Source of the DNA: Saccharopolyspora elongata
GTDB taxonomy: Bacteria; Actinomycetota; Actinomycetes; Mycobacteriales; Pseudonocardiaceae
NCBI RefSeq assembly: GCF_004348985.1
Contig: NZ_SMKW01000014.1
Coordinates: forward strand, 62,001 to 126,000
Direction of reading: 5' to 3'
DNA: 64,000 bases
This document shows positions 43,726 to 50,734 of the stretch, in pieces. Position 1 is the first letter of the stretch; each line of letters starts with the position of its first letter. Under the pieces are notes generated by a model that was given only the letters and a program-made list of their open reading frames with translations, searched no databases and was not told where the DNA came from. The position numbers were made by a program, and so were the translations under genes.

Positions 43726-44529
43726 TTGCGCCCTGGAGCAGAAGCCGATCCGATCGTGCTGTCCGCATTGGAATTCGATGTGGTCTGCGAGGCGGAGAAG
43801 CTCACCGAGCGTCGGCACATCATCCTCAACGTGCCGAGCCCGGGAGCGACCTACTCGGAGCGCGCGCAGCTCGTCGCGGACGTGTGGGCCGGGCTCCGCG
43901 AGCGCCGCCTGGCGGAGCCCCACCGCGACCGGGTCGACGTCGACTTCGCGGACCTGCTGGGCCTGCTGGACCGGCCGCAGCGCAGCATCGACGTGCGGAT
44001 CTGGGCGGACCGGTCGATCCGCGCCCTGGCGTCGGCGAACGGCGGCACCGGCCTGCTGACCATTGTGGACGGCGACATCGTCGAGCTGACCCCGATCCGG
44101 GCGAGCTCGCTGGTGGAGGCGGCGGTGTCGGTGGCCGGCGACATGCCGCCGGGACCGGGCCGGGCGGTGAGCCTGCCCAACGAGGTCCTCCGCGAAGCCA
44201 GCGACTACGCGGGCCCGAACAACCCGCTGCTGCTCACCGACGAACTCCGGGCCCTGGGAATCGGCCCGGACGACGCGGCGGACGTGGCGAACATGGCGGA
44301 CGGAATGGGAATCCGGGGCCAGTTCGGCGTGGAGGTCTGCCCGAACCGAGGCGGCAGGCCGGAGCGGGCGAACAGGGTGGTGGCGTTCCACGACACGGAC
44401 AAGGGCCGCTACAGCCACGTGGTCCGCCCCAGCGGAGACGGCCGCCGCTGGAGCACGATAGCCCCGGCGGACAACGCGAGGATCGCGGAGTACGCCCGAG
44501 AACTCCTGGCCGAGGTCTGGGACGACTGA
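43726..44529 (+). CDS. espG: EspG-family ESX chaperone
   Basis: 267-residue cytosolic protein with the EspG fold: LSALEFDVVCEAEKLTERRH at the N-terminus, the central DVRIWADRSIRALASANGG, and the C-terminal AFHDTDKGRYSHVVRPSGD. EspG binds PE-PPE dimers and keeps them soluble until secretion. TTG start 2 bases after the PPE stop. This gene gives the best evidence that the cluster feeds an ESX system, although none of its Ecc components are in the window. Confidence 0.85.
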   Translation: MRPGAEADPIVLSALEFDVVCEAEKLTERRHIILNVPSPGATYSERAQLVADVWAGLRERRLAEPHRDRVDVDFADLLGLLDRPQRSIDVRIWADRSIRALASANGGTGLLTIVDGDIVELTPIRASSLVEAAVSVAGDMPPGPGRAVSLPNEVLREASDYAGPNNPLLLTDELRALGIGPDDAADVANMADGMGIRGQFGVEVCPNRGGRPERANRVVAFHDTDKGRYSHVVRPSGDGRRWSTIAPADNARIAEYARELLAEVWDD

Positions 44530-44619
44530 GAACGAGAACGCCGGCTTGCCGATCGGGCACGAGTGGGAACCATCGGCGGCTTGGAACCGTCGTACCCCAA
44601 GAACGGGAGGTACTGCGGG

Positions 44620-45315
44620 ATGAGTTTTGGTCGGCATCAACCCGACGACTGGGAATACGACGACACCGATTGGCTTGCTCAGGCCGACGAACCGACCCGG
44701 GCATCGACGGCCGTCGACACCGTGGTGGGACAGGACCCGTCCGGCGTCGTCTCCGTCAGCTCGACATTCGACGCCGAGGTCGTGTCGGTGGCGCTGGCGG
44801 ACAACTGGCGACAGGTCGTCGACCCCCGGCAACTGCACGTCGGCGTCGTCGTTGCCGCGAACGCGGCAACGATGCTGGCGCTGGGCACGAAGCTGGAGTC
44901 GGCGGACCTCGAAGGGACCGATCAACTCCAAGCCGCACCCGGTTACGACGATTCGCCGCTGAGCTCGCAGGACATCACCAGGCTGCTCGACGAGGTCACC
45001 GCGGATCTGAACGCTTTCACGCATCAGCTCGCCGCCATCGCCGACCAGACCGTCACCGCGGAAAGCCCCGGCCGCAACGTCAGCGGCACGGCCCAGCGAG
45101 GTCAGATCCTGCAACTATCGCTCGACCCGAACTGGGCTTCCGCGGCGCGGAACTCGGAGATCGAGACCGAGCTCGCATCGTTGCTCGCAACGCTGCAGAG
45201 CAAGTCGACGCCGACGGATCTGGCGGGCGGGCCGCGCAGTCGCGCGATCGACGAGTTGAACGGTTTGGCGTCCAATCCGCAGCTGCTTCTCCGGCGACTC
45301 GGGCTCGGTTCCTGA
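44620..45315 (+). CDS. YbaB/EbfC-like protein in the T7SS cluster
   Basis: 231 residues. Positions about 40-90 look like a YbaB/EbfC nucleoid-associated domain (FDAEVVSVALADNWRQVVDP, then LHVGVVVAANAAT). The rest is helical, ending NGLASNPQLLLRRLGLGS. Proteins of this type recur next to ESX genes in actinobacteria and may act as cytosolic partners of secreted proteins rather than binding DNA. ATG 44620 follows GGGAGG. Confidence 0.65.
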   Translation: MSFGRHQPDDWEYDDTDWLAQADEPTRASTAVDTVVGQDPSGVVSVSSTFDAEVVSVALADNWRQVVDPRQLHVGVVVAANAATMLALGTKLESADLEGTDQLQAAPGYDDSPLSSQDITRLLDEVTADLNAFTHQLAAIADQTVTAESPGRNVSGTAQRGQILQLSLDPNWASAARNSEIETELASLLATLQSKSTPTDLAGGPRSRAIDELNGLASNPQLLLRRLGLGS

Positions 45316-45352
45316 CCGGTAGATGTCGTCGCACGCATGGAGGTGAGAAACG

Positions 45353-45667
45353 ATGACCAGTGCTGGAATCGGCGTGGCGTTGGAGGCGATGCGCTCCGAC
45401 GCCAAGACCTGGGACACGGCCGCCGGGGACCTCGACGGCCCGCTGAGCACGATCGGGACGTTGCAGATCGACCCGGGTTCCTTTTCGATGTGGGCGGTCG
45501 ACCGGGGGGTCGACAAGACCTATGACGAGGCGCGAAGCGCGCTGGAGGACATGCTGAAGCAGGCTGCCGACTACTTCCGCGAGATCAGCTCGGACCTGAC
45601 CGAAGCGGCCGCGCAGTACGAGCGCGACGACGAGCAGGGCAAGCACGGAATCCAGAACGCGTACTGA
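45353..45667 (+). CDS. EspC/WXG100-like T7SS substrate
   Basis: 104-residue two-helix protein (GVALEAMRSDAKTWDTAAGD, then YDEARSALEDMLKQAADYF) with a C-terminal YxxxD signal (Y89 to D93 in QYERDDEQ). Ideal ribosome site GGAGGTGAG ahead of ATG 45353. It stops 8 bases before the WTG membrane protein, its likely secretion partner. Confidence 0.78.
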   Translation: MTSAGIGVALEAMRSDAKTWDTAAGDLDGPLSTIGTLQIDPGSFSMWAVDRGVDKTYDEARSALEDMLKQAADYFREISSDLTEAAAQYERDDEQGKHGIQNAY

Positions 45668-45675
45668 ATCCGGGG

Positions 45676-46446
45676 ATGGCAATGACGAACACCCTCGTCG
45701 CGCAGGCGAGCGACAAGTCCAACGACCTCAACGAGAAGATCCAGGACTTCTTCAACAAGGTCAACGACCTGATGAGCTGGGTGCCGGACTTCCTCTCGTA
45801 CCTCATCGAGCCCATCAAGCAGGGCATGCAGGCGCTGGCCCAGAAGGTCCAGGAGTTCTGGGACCGGATCACCCAGCTCTTCGAGCAGCCCGGTGACTCG
45901 GACAAGCTGCGGGAAACCAGCGACAAGTGGGCCACCGAGGTCGGCGACAAGGCTGGGGAGATCGCCGGCGACATCAACCTGCAGAAGCTGAAGGCCAACG
46001 TCGAGTGGACCGGCAAGGCGGCCGAGGCGTACAAGGCGCTGGTTCCGGCGCAGGGCGACGGGCTTTCGTCGGTCAAGCTGATGGCGATGCAGATCCGCAC
46101 TTCGCTGAACAGCCTGGCGAGCGCGCTGGATGCGTTCTGGCTCGCGATCGGCGTCGCCCTGGGTGTGTTCGTCGTCGGTGCCGTGGGCGCGATCGCGGCG
46201 GCCTGCACCGTCGTGGGCATCCCGGCGGCGATCGGCGCGATCGCGACCGCGGCGGGCGTGTCCATCGGGTTGGTGACGACCGCGATCATCTCGATGAACA
46301 GCTTCACTACCACCATCGAGACCGAGCAGACCGCGATCAAGCAGAAGATCACCGACCTCGGCGACAAGTGGTCGCGCTCGGACCAGGACCTGTCCGACGG
46401 GAGTGTCAGCGACGGCGACGGATCGGACTGGAAGGCCAACCAGTGA
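45676..46446 (+). CDS. WXG-type protein with membrane segment
   Basis: 256 residues: helical N-terminal part, WTG turn (W111 to G113 in VEWTGKAAEAYKALV), then a long hydrophobic hairpin (about 152-205, FWLAIGVALGVFVVGAVGAI) and a polar acidic tail. It combines a WXG secretion domain with a membrane-inserting region, as in ESX effectors that act on membranes. ATG 45676, or 45682 with better spacing from GGGG. The stop overlaps the next gene as GTGA. Confidence 0.7.
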   Translation: MAMTNTLVAQASDKSNDLNEKIQDFFNKVNDLMSWVPDFLSYLIEPIKQGMQALAQKVQEFWDRITQLFEQPGDSDKLRETSDKWATEVGDKAGEIAGDINLQKLKANVEWTGKAAEAYKALVPAQGDGLSSVKLMAMQIRTSLNSLASALDAFWLAIGVALGVFVVGAVGAIAAACTVVGIPAAIGAIATAAGVSIGLVTTAIISMNSFTTTIETEQTAIKQKITDLGDKWSRSDQDLSDGSVSDGDGSDWKANQ

Positions 46447-46961
46447 CCGTCCACCGGCCGTACTGGGAGCACGTCCCCGTGCCGGACGACGTCGCGCGCA
46501 GGATCAGATCAGGCGCGGTCCGGTTCGGTGCGGGTTCGCTGGTGCTCAGCTTGGTGGAGGGGATCGCTATCCTCGTGCTGGGGTTCGGCCTGCCGACCGC
46601 GCACCACCCGATTTCCGGCATCGCCGTCATGTTCGGCGGTATCTCGGCGTTCTTCCACTTCTTCTCCAGCATCACGGTCTTTTCCGGGCGGTCCTACGTC
46701 AAGAACGGCCAGCTCAACAAGACGGCTGCGGGTAAGGCATGCCGGTTGCTGGCGGTCTTCTGGGGCGGGACCATCGCGACGTCGCTGGGCAGCTGCGGCC
46801 TGCTGGCTATGGTCATTCGCTCGTCCGGACGCTCGTCGGTCCTCCCGGAGGTGCAGTACACGCCAGCGATCATCGGCTACCTGCTGCTCCTTCTGGTGCC
46901 ATGCGTGCTGTCCGCGGTCAACTTCTTCATCGGCCGCCACCTGCTGCGCCCCGCCGCGTAG
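46443..46961 (+). CDS. Four-helix membrane protein, unknown function
   Basis: 172-residue protein with four predicted membrane helices (about 28-50, 58-80, 98-122 and 138-160), cytosolic N-terminus and no recognised domain. Its GTG overlaps the stop of the WXG membrane protein, so the two are probably made together; protection of the producer against a membrane-active partner is one possibility. Last gene of the plus-strand T7SS operon. Confidence 0.6.
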   Translation: MTVHRPYWEHVPVPDDVARRIRSGAVRFGAGSLVLSLVEGIAILVLGFGLPTAHHPISGIAVMFGGISAFFHFFSSITVFSGRSYVKNGQLNKTAAGKACRLLAVFWGGTIATSLGSCGLLAMVIRSSGRSSVLPEVQYTPAIIGYLLLLLVPCVLSAVNFFIGRHLLRPAA

Positions 46962-47077
46962 CACCAAGCACCGGCAGTTCGATCTCGATGCCGTCGAGTA
47001 GGAGATCGCTCGGGAATTTGCCGCGGCCGCAGGTTCGGGCCCGCGTAGCCTGGGCGACGGCTGTGCGGAGGTGCGGT

Positions 47078-47701
47078 GTGGTCGGGTATTCGGAGTTGGT
47101 CGAGCGGGCTCGGGCGCTGGCCGGTAGCGGGCAGCGGCGGATCTTGGGGATCGCCGGGGCTCCCGCGGCCGGGAAGGGGTTCGTCGCCCGGCGGGTCGTC
47201 CGGGAGCTCGGCGGTTCCGCCGTTCTGGTGCCGATGGACGGCTTCCACCTGGCCAACTGCCAGCTGCGGCGGCTCGGGCGGGCCGATCGGAAAGGCGCTC
47301 CCGACACCTTCGACGCCGCCGGGTACGTCGCGCTGCTCCGGCGGATCCGGGAATGCGGGCCCGGCACCGTTTACGCCCCCGAGTTCCACCGCGAGATCGA
47401 GGAGTCCTACGCCGGGGCCATCGCCGTCGATCCCGATGTGCCGCTGGTGATCACCGAGGGCAATTACCTGCTGCTGGATTCGCCGCCGTGGTCGGCGGTC
47501 CGGGAACTGCTCGACGAGGCGTGGTTCCTCGCGCCCGATGACGATGTCCGGGTACGGCGGCTCATCGATCGGCACATAGGTTACGGGCGGACTCCCGAGG
47601 AGGCCGAGGAATGGGTGCACCGCAGCGATGAGCGCAACGCCGCGATCATCTCGGCCAGTCGGGGCCGGGCCGATCTGGTCGTCGTCGGCGACCCAGAATG
47701 A
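47078..47701 (+). CDS. Uridine kinase-like P-loop kinase
   Basis: 207-residue kinase of the nucleoside/phosphoribulokinase-like group. The P-loop is GIAGAPAAGKG with K33, substrate-side MDGFHL follows, and ITEGNYLLLD is the Walker B-like strand. A lid region has RRLIDRHIGYGRT. Relatives phosphorylate nucleosides, pantothenate or sugars, so the substrate is uncertain. GTG 47078 follows GGAGG by 6 bases. No operon partner. Confidence 0.8.
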   Translation: MVGYSELVERARALAGSGQRRILGIAGAPAAGKGFVARRVVRELGGSAVLVPMDGFHLANCQLRRLGRADRKGAPDTFDAAGYVALLRRIRECGPGTVYAPEFHREIEESYAGAIAVDPDVPLVITEGNYLLLDSPPWSAVRELLDEAWFLAPDDDVRVRRLIDRHIGYGRTPEEAEEWVHRSDERNAAIISASRGRADLVVVGDPE

Positions 47702-48033
47702 TTTCCCCGAATTGCATCTGAATAAGTTTCAAAAATGGGGTAAGGTGTCGTCTTGGGGTCTGCGGAGTGGGCTGGACGGCCCGTCGGAAATGTCCTGACG
47801 ATCTGCTGGACAACTCGCTGACCTGCTAAAACATTGATCATTGGCCGCTGGTCAATCGGTTAATTCATTCGCTCATTGTCGGCTGGAAAACCTGTCGGAA
47901 TGCTGGCTATGTTGGTTCCAGTCCGGTTCCGGACGGCATTTTCGGAAACCCGAGGAGAAGCGATTTCGTTCGGCGGAGAAGCCGAATCGCGAAACTCCCG
48001 GGTGAACGGTCTCTCAGCGAGGAGTGAACAATC
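47702..48033. other. Low-GC intergenic region before the secreted-protein gene
   Basis: 332 bases without a gene, markedly A/T-richer than the rest of the window, mainly 47700-47740 and 47820-47880. A short dyad around TTGATCATTGG lies near 47834. The last 30 bases hold the ribosome site GAGGAG before ATG 48034. The lower GC suggests a strong or foreign promoter; I could not fix its boxes. Confidence 0.5.
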
Positions 48034-48456
48034 ATGACCAGCAAGCTGGCTCGCGTTTTCGCAATCGGTGCTTCGGGCGCTGTGCTGTTGGGCGGGATGC
48101 TCGTCGTCGCGCCGGTTGCTTCTGCGAGTGCGCAGGGATGCACGGGCACCAATCTGCGCACCGATCCGGCTCTCCTGTGCACCACCGTCGACGGCGAGAG
48201 CACGACGGTCAAGAACATCCAGGCCTCGATCGACATCAAGAACTACACCTGCAACGCCGACTTCAAGGTCTGGGGCACCTACGCGGACGGCCGGAAGTAC
48301 TCCGACACCGGGCACGCCAAGTGCGGCCTCGGCCGGGTCTGGGTCGATTTCAAGCCCGGCGGCGGCAAGTTCGAGAACGGCACCAAGGTGTGCAGCGCGC
48401 TGGTCGAGAACGGCAAGGTCCGGGCGGAACACGCCTGCATCGAGATCAAGAAGTGA
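48034..48456 (+). CDS. Small secreted Cys-containing protein
   Basis: 140-residue exported protein: signal peptide (about 1-33, GAVLLGGMLVVAPVASASA) then about 105 residues with six Cys. These are probably paired in a strand-rich fold (TTVKNIQASIDIKNYTCNAD, GHAKCGLGRVWVDFKPGGG, ALVENGKVRAEHACIEI). No family recognised. Good ribosome site GAGGAG and a long low-GC promoter region suggest high expression. It may be an extracellular inhibitor or antimicrobial; nothing in the sequence settles this. Confidence 0.7.
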   Translation: MTSKLARVFAIGASGAVLLGGMLVVAPVASASAQGCTGTNLRTDPALLCTTVDGESTTVKNIQASIDIKNYTCNADFKVWGTYADGRKYSDTGHAKCGLGRVWVDFKPGGGKFENGTKVCSALVENGKVRAEHACIEIKK

Positions 48457-48486
48457 TCGGGCGTGCCGTGAGCCCGGGCGGCGGGC

Positions 48487-49311
48487 TCACGGCACCACCG
48501 CCACGTCGAAGTAGATCGGGCGCAGGGCGCTCGCCGGGTAGAACAGCACCCCGTTCTCGTCGACCATCTTCCACGCGATCTTGCACCGCCCGGGCGCGCT
48601 GCCCGCCTCCACCGGCACGCTCAGCCGCACCGCCTGCCCCGGCTCGACCACGGTGATCGACACCCGGTGCGGCGCGGTGCACTGCGATCCACCCTCGCGA
48701 CCGGCCTGCTCGAGGTAGCGGCCGGTCCAGCGGACCTGGCCGATGTTGCGCAGCTCCCAGGTCTTGACGAAGCGCCCGCCGGCTTTGACCTCGATCCCGT
48801 CCGGCGGGTCCTCGCCCAGCATGAACGAGGCGTCGCCGGGGATCGGGCGCTGCGGCGGCGACAGCCAGAAGAACACGCCCGAACCCGCCGCCAGCACGAC
48901 CAGGGCCGCGAGCACGACCAGCGGCCAGCGCCGCTTCGGAGCAGGAGCAGGAGCAGGAGCAGGATCGGGAACCGGCTCCGGTTCGCCGCTCACCTGGGCT
49001 TCCTCCCAGCGCCGCGTCCACTCGCGACGGACGGCCTCGGCGTCCTGGCCGAGCGCGTTCACGGCGAGGCTGCGGACGAATTCCCATGCCGTCTCCCACG
49101 ACGGCAGATCCCGGCCGCGGGCCGCCGCCGACAGCGCCGACTTCGACGCCGCCGCGCCGAACTCGGCGCGCATCCGGTCGTAGGACGGATCGCCCGCGGC
49201 CTCCTTCAGCTCGCACAGCCGGAACGCGAATTCGGCGACCGGGCCGTCCGCCGGGTCGGGGCGCTGCTGCTTCCGGCCGCGTTTGCCGGTGCTTGCCGCC
49301 GCCTCGTCCAT
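48487..49311 (-). CDS. HTH/NBR1-Ig-like membrane protein
   Basis: 274 residues. The N-terminal cytosolic part has an HTH-like segment (SYDRMRAEFGAAASKSALSA). A Pro/Ala linker encoded by a hexanucleotide repeat follows, then one membrane helix (about 134-156, WPLVVLAALVVLAAGSGVFF). The external domain of about 110 residues (GRFVKTWELRNIGQVRWTGR) is of the NBR1-type Ig-like fold seen in many actinobacterial surface proteins. The ATG at 49311 excludes an upstream Arg-rich extension. Possibly a one-piece envelope sensor; function unknown. Confidence 0.72.
   Translation of the reverse strand: MDEAAASTGKRGRKQQRPDPADGPVAEFAFRLCELKEAAGDPSYDRMRAEFGAAASKSALSAAARGRDLPSWETAWEFVRSLAVNALGQDAEAVRREWTRRWEEAQVSGEPEPVPDPAPAPAPAPKRRWPLVVLAALVVLAAGSGVFFWLSPPQRPIPGDASFMLGEDPPDGIEVKAGGRFVKTWELRNIGQVRWTGRYLEQAGREGGSQCTAPHRVSITVVEPGQAVRLSVPVEAGSAPGRCKIAWKMVDENGVLFYPASALRPIYFDVAVVP
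48938..48961. repeat. Hexanucleotide tandem repeat (GGAGCA x4) in coding sequence
   Basis: Four perfect GGAGCA copies on the plus strand encode alternating Pro-Ala in the linker of the NBR1-type protein on the minus strand. Length changes would be in frame and alter only the linker. Confidence 0.8.
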
Positions 49312-49405
49312 CGTTCGCCCTCGCCCGTGCGCTGGTGTTCTGACCGCCACCCGACATTTACTAGCACGATTCCGTGACGATGGGTGCACGGGTGGGCGCG
49401 CAGCG

Positions 49406-49594
49406 TCAGCGCTCGGCGAGTTCTGCCCGCACGTCGTCGGGGATCCGGCCGGTGTGGTCGATGGGCGTCCACGGCTCGCTGCGGATCCACTGAGAGCCGC
49501 AGCCGCGGCAGGCCAGCAGCGGAAACCCGTTGAGCTCCTTGGGCGTCCGATGCCACGAGCACAGCGACCGGCACGCGTGGACGGCCAGCGTCAC
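49406..49594 (-). CDS. Small Cys-containing protein, unknown
   Basis: 62-residue product beginning TLAVHACRSLCSWHRTP, continuing to LACRGCGSQWIRSEPWTPID. Two Cys pairs and a His suggest a zinc ribbon. GTG 49594 overlaps the stop of the upstream membrane protein as GTGA, which supports it being a real gene. No function known. Confidence 0.55.
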   Translation of the reverse strand: MTLAVHACRSLCSWHRTPKELNGFPLLACRGCGSQWIRSEPWTPIDHTGRIPDDVRAELAER

Positions 49595-50082
49595 GCGTCT
49601 TCCCCGGACGATTCCCACTCGGTGGTGTCCGTCGGCACTGGGTCCTCGGTGGTGGTCGTCGTCGTCGGGATCGGCTTGCTCGTCGTCGGCGGCTTGGTGG
49701 GGGTCGTCGTCGGCCGCGTCGGCGGCGTGGGCGGCTCCGGCGGCGGCGGAACCGGGAAGTCGCCGGGGATTTCGGTGCTCGTCAGCGTCGTCGACGACGT
49801 GGTCCGGCTGGCGGTCGTGGACGTCTCCGAGGTCGCGCTGCTGCTTGGCGGCGGCGGGGGCAGCAGCGGCGGCGTGGTGTACGTGTCCGCCGGCCGCGAC
49901 GTGGCGGTCGGCTTCAGCGTGAAGTCCGGCGTCGCCTCGTCGTGCTGCTGCGCGCCGGCGACCATCGCGGCGGTCGTCGCGAAGATGGTGGCCACCGCGA
50001 TGCCGGACGCGGCCAGCATCACCAGCTGCTTTGGCCGGGCGTCCGGGTCTTCCGGCAACATCGGGTCCATTGCGTGCCCCAC
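49591..50082 (-). CDS. Single-span membrane protein with Thr/Pro-rich exterior
   Basis: 163 residues: short cytosolic start, one membrane helix (about 19-42, LVMLAASGIAVATIFATTAA) and a low-complexity outside part dominated by Thr, Pro and Ser, likely wall-spanning and possibly glycosylated. GTG 50082 or ATG 50070 are both reasonable starts. Coupled to the small Cys protein by GTGA. It is divergent from acyP at the end of the inserted block. Confidence 0.62.
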   Translation of the reverse strand: MGHAMDPMLPEDPDARPKQLVMLAASGIAVATIFATTAAMVAGAQQHDEATPDFTLKPTATSRPADTYTTPPLLPPPPPSSSATSETSTTASRTTSSTTLTSTEIPGDFPVPPPPEPPTPPTRPTTTPTKPPTTSKPIPTTTTTTEDPVPTDTTEWESSGEDA

Positions 50083-50215
50083 TCGTCGGGCGGCCTGCGC
50101 CGGGTGCCCCGAAACCCCAGGCTCCCAGCCGAATCGGGCGGATCATACCGGCAGCCCGAGCAACCGCGGTCGTGGATGCGAGCCAACACCGCGCGCGCGG
50201 CGGCCGTGCGGCATC

Positions 50216-50509
50216 ATGCCGGGCGTGACCGATTCGCAACAGGCACGACTGACCGCTTGGGTGCACGGGCGGGTGCAGGGCGTGGGTTTCCGCTGGTGGA
50301 CGCGTTCCCGGGCGCTGGAGCTCGGCCTGGTGGGCAGCGCGACCAACCGGCCGGGGAGCCGGGTCGAGGTGGTCGCCGAAGGGTCCCGCGAGGCCTGCGC
50401 GAAGCTCCTGGCGGCGCTGCGCTCCGGCGAAACCCCGGGGCACGTCGACCACGTCGCCGAGCAGTGGTCCGAGCCCAAGGGCGGGCTGACCGGTTTCGTC
50501 GAGCGCTAG
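50216..50509 (+). CDS. acyP: Acylphosphatase
   Basis: 97-residue enzyme hydrolysing acyl phosphates. The active-site loop VHGRVQGVGFRWWTR supplies R26 and the following SATNRPGSRVEVVAEG supplies N44, both required for catalysis. ATG 50216 or GTG 50225 may start it. It sits directly before smc, as in mycobacteria, marking the return of the conserved backbone after the large inserted block. Confidence 0.93.
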   Translation: MPGVTDSQQARLTAWVHGRVQGVGFRWWTRSRALELGLVGSATNRPGSRVEVVAEGSREACAKLLAALRSGETPGHVDHVAEQWSEPKGGLTGFVER

Positions 50510-50532
50510 CAGCGGTTTCGCCTGGCCGGAAG

Positions 50533-50576
50533 CCGTGCGTACTTCGTGTCGCGATAGCAACCAAAAGTACGCACGG
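50533..50576. repeat. Dispersed intergenic hairpin repeat, copy 4 (inverted)
   Basis: CCGTGCGTACTT (50533-50544) and AAGTACGCACGG (50565-50576) form a perfect 12-bp stem. Read on the minus strand its loop TTGGTTGCTATCGC matches copy 3, so this copy is inverted relative to the others. It lies between acyP and smc. Confidence 0.8.
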
Positions 50577-50734
50577 GTCCGGGGCGCACCCGGCGTTGAT
50601 CTCCAAGTGCCCGGTGCGCGGGGAAAATCGCCGCAACCAGCGGTTCTGCGCAGTCGCGAGTGGCCGCAGCGGTAGGCTTCACCGGATGTGACCGCCGGTG
50701 AACCGGACGAAACACGGGAAGGTCGATCGCAGCC

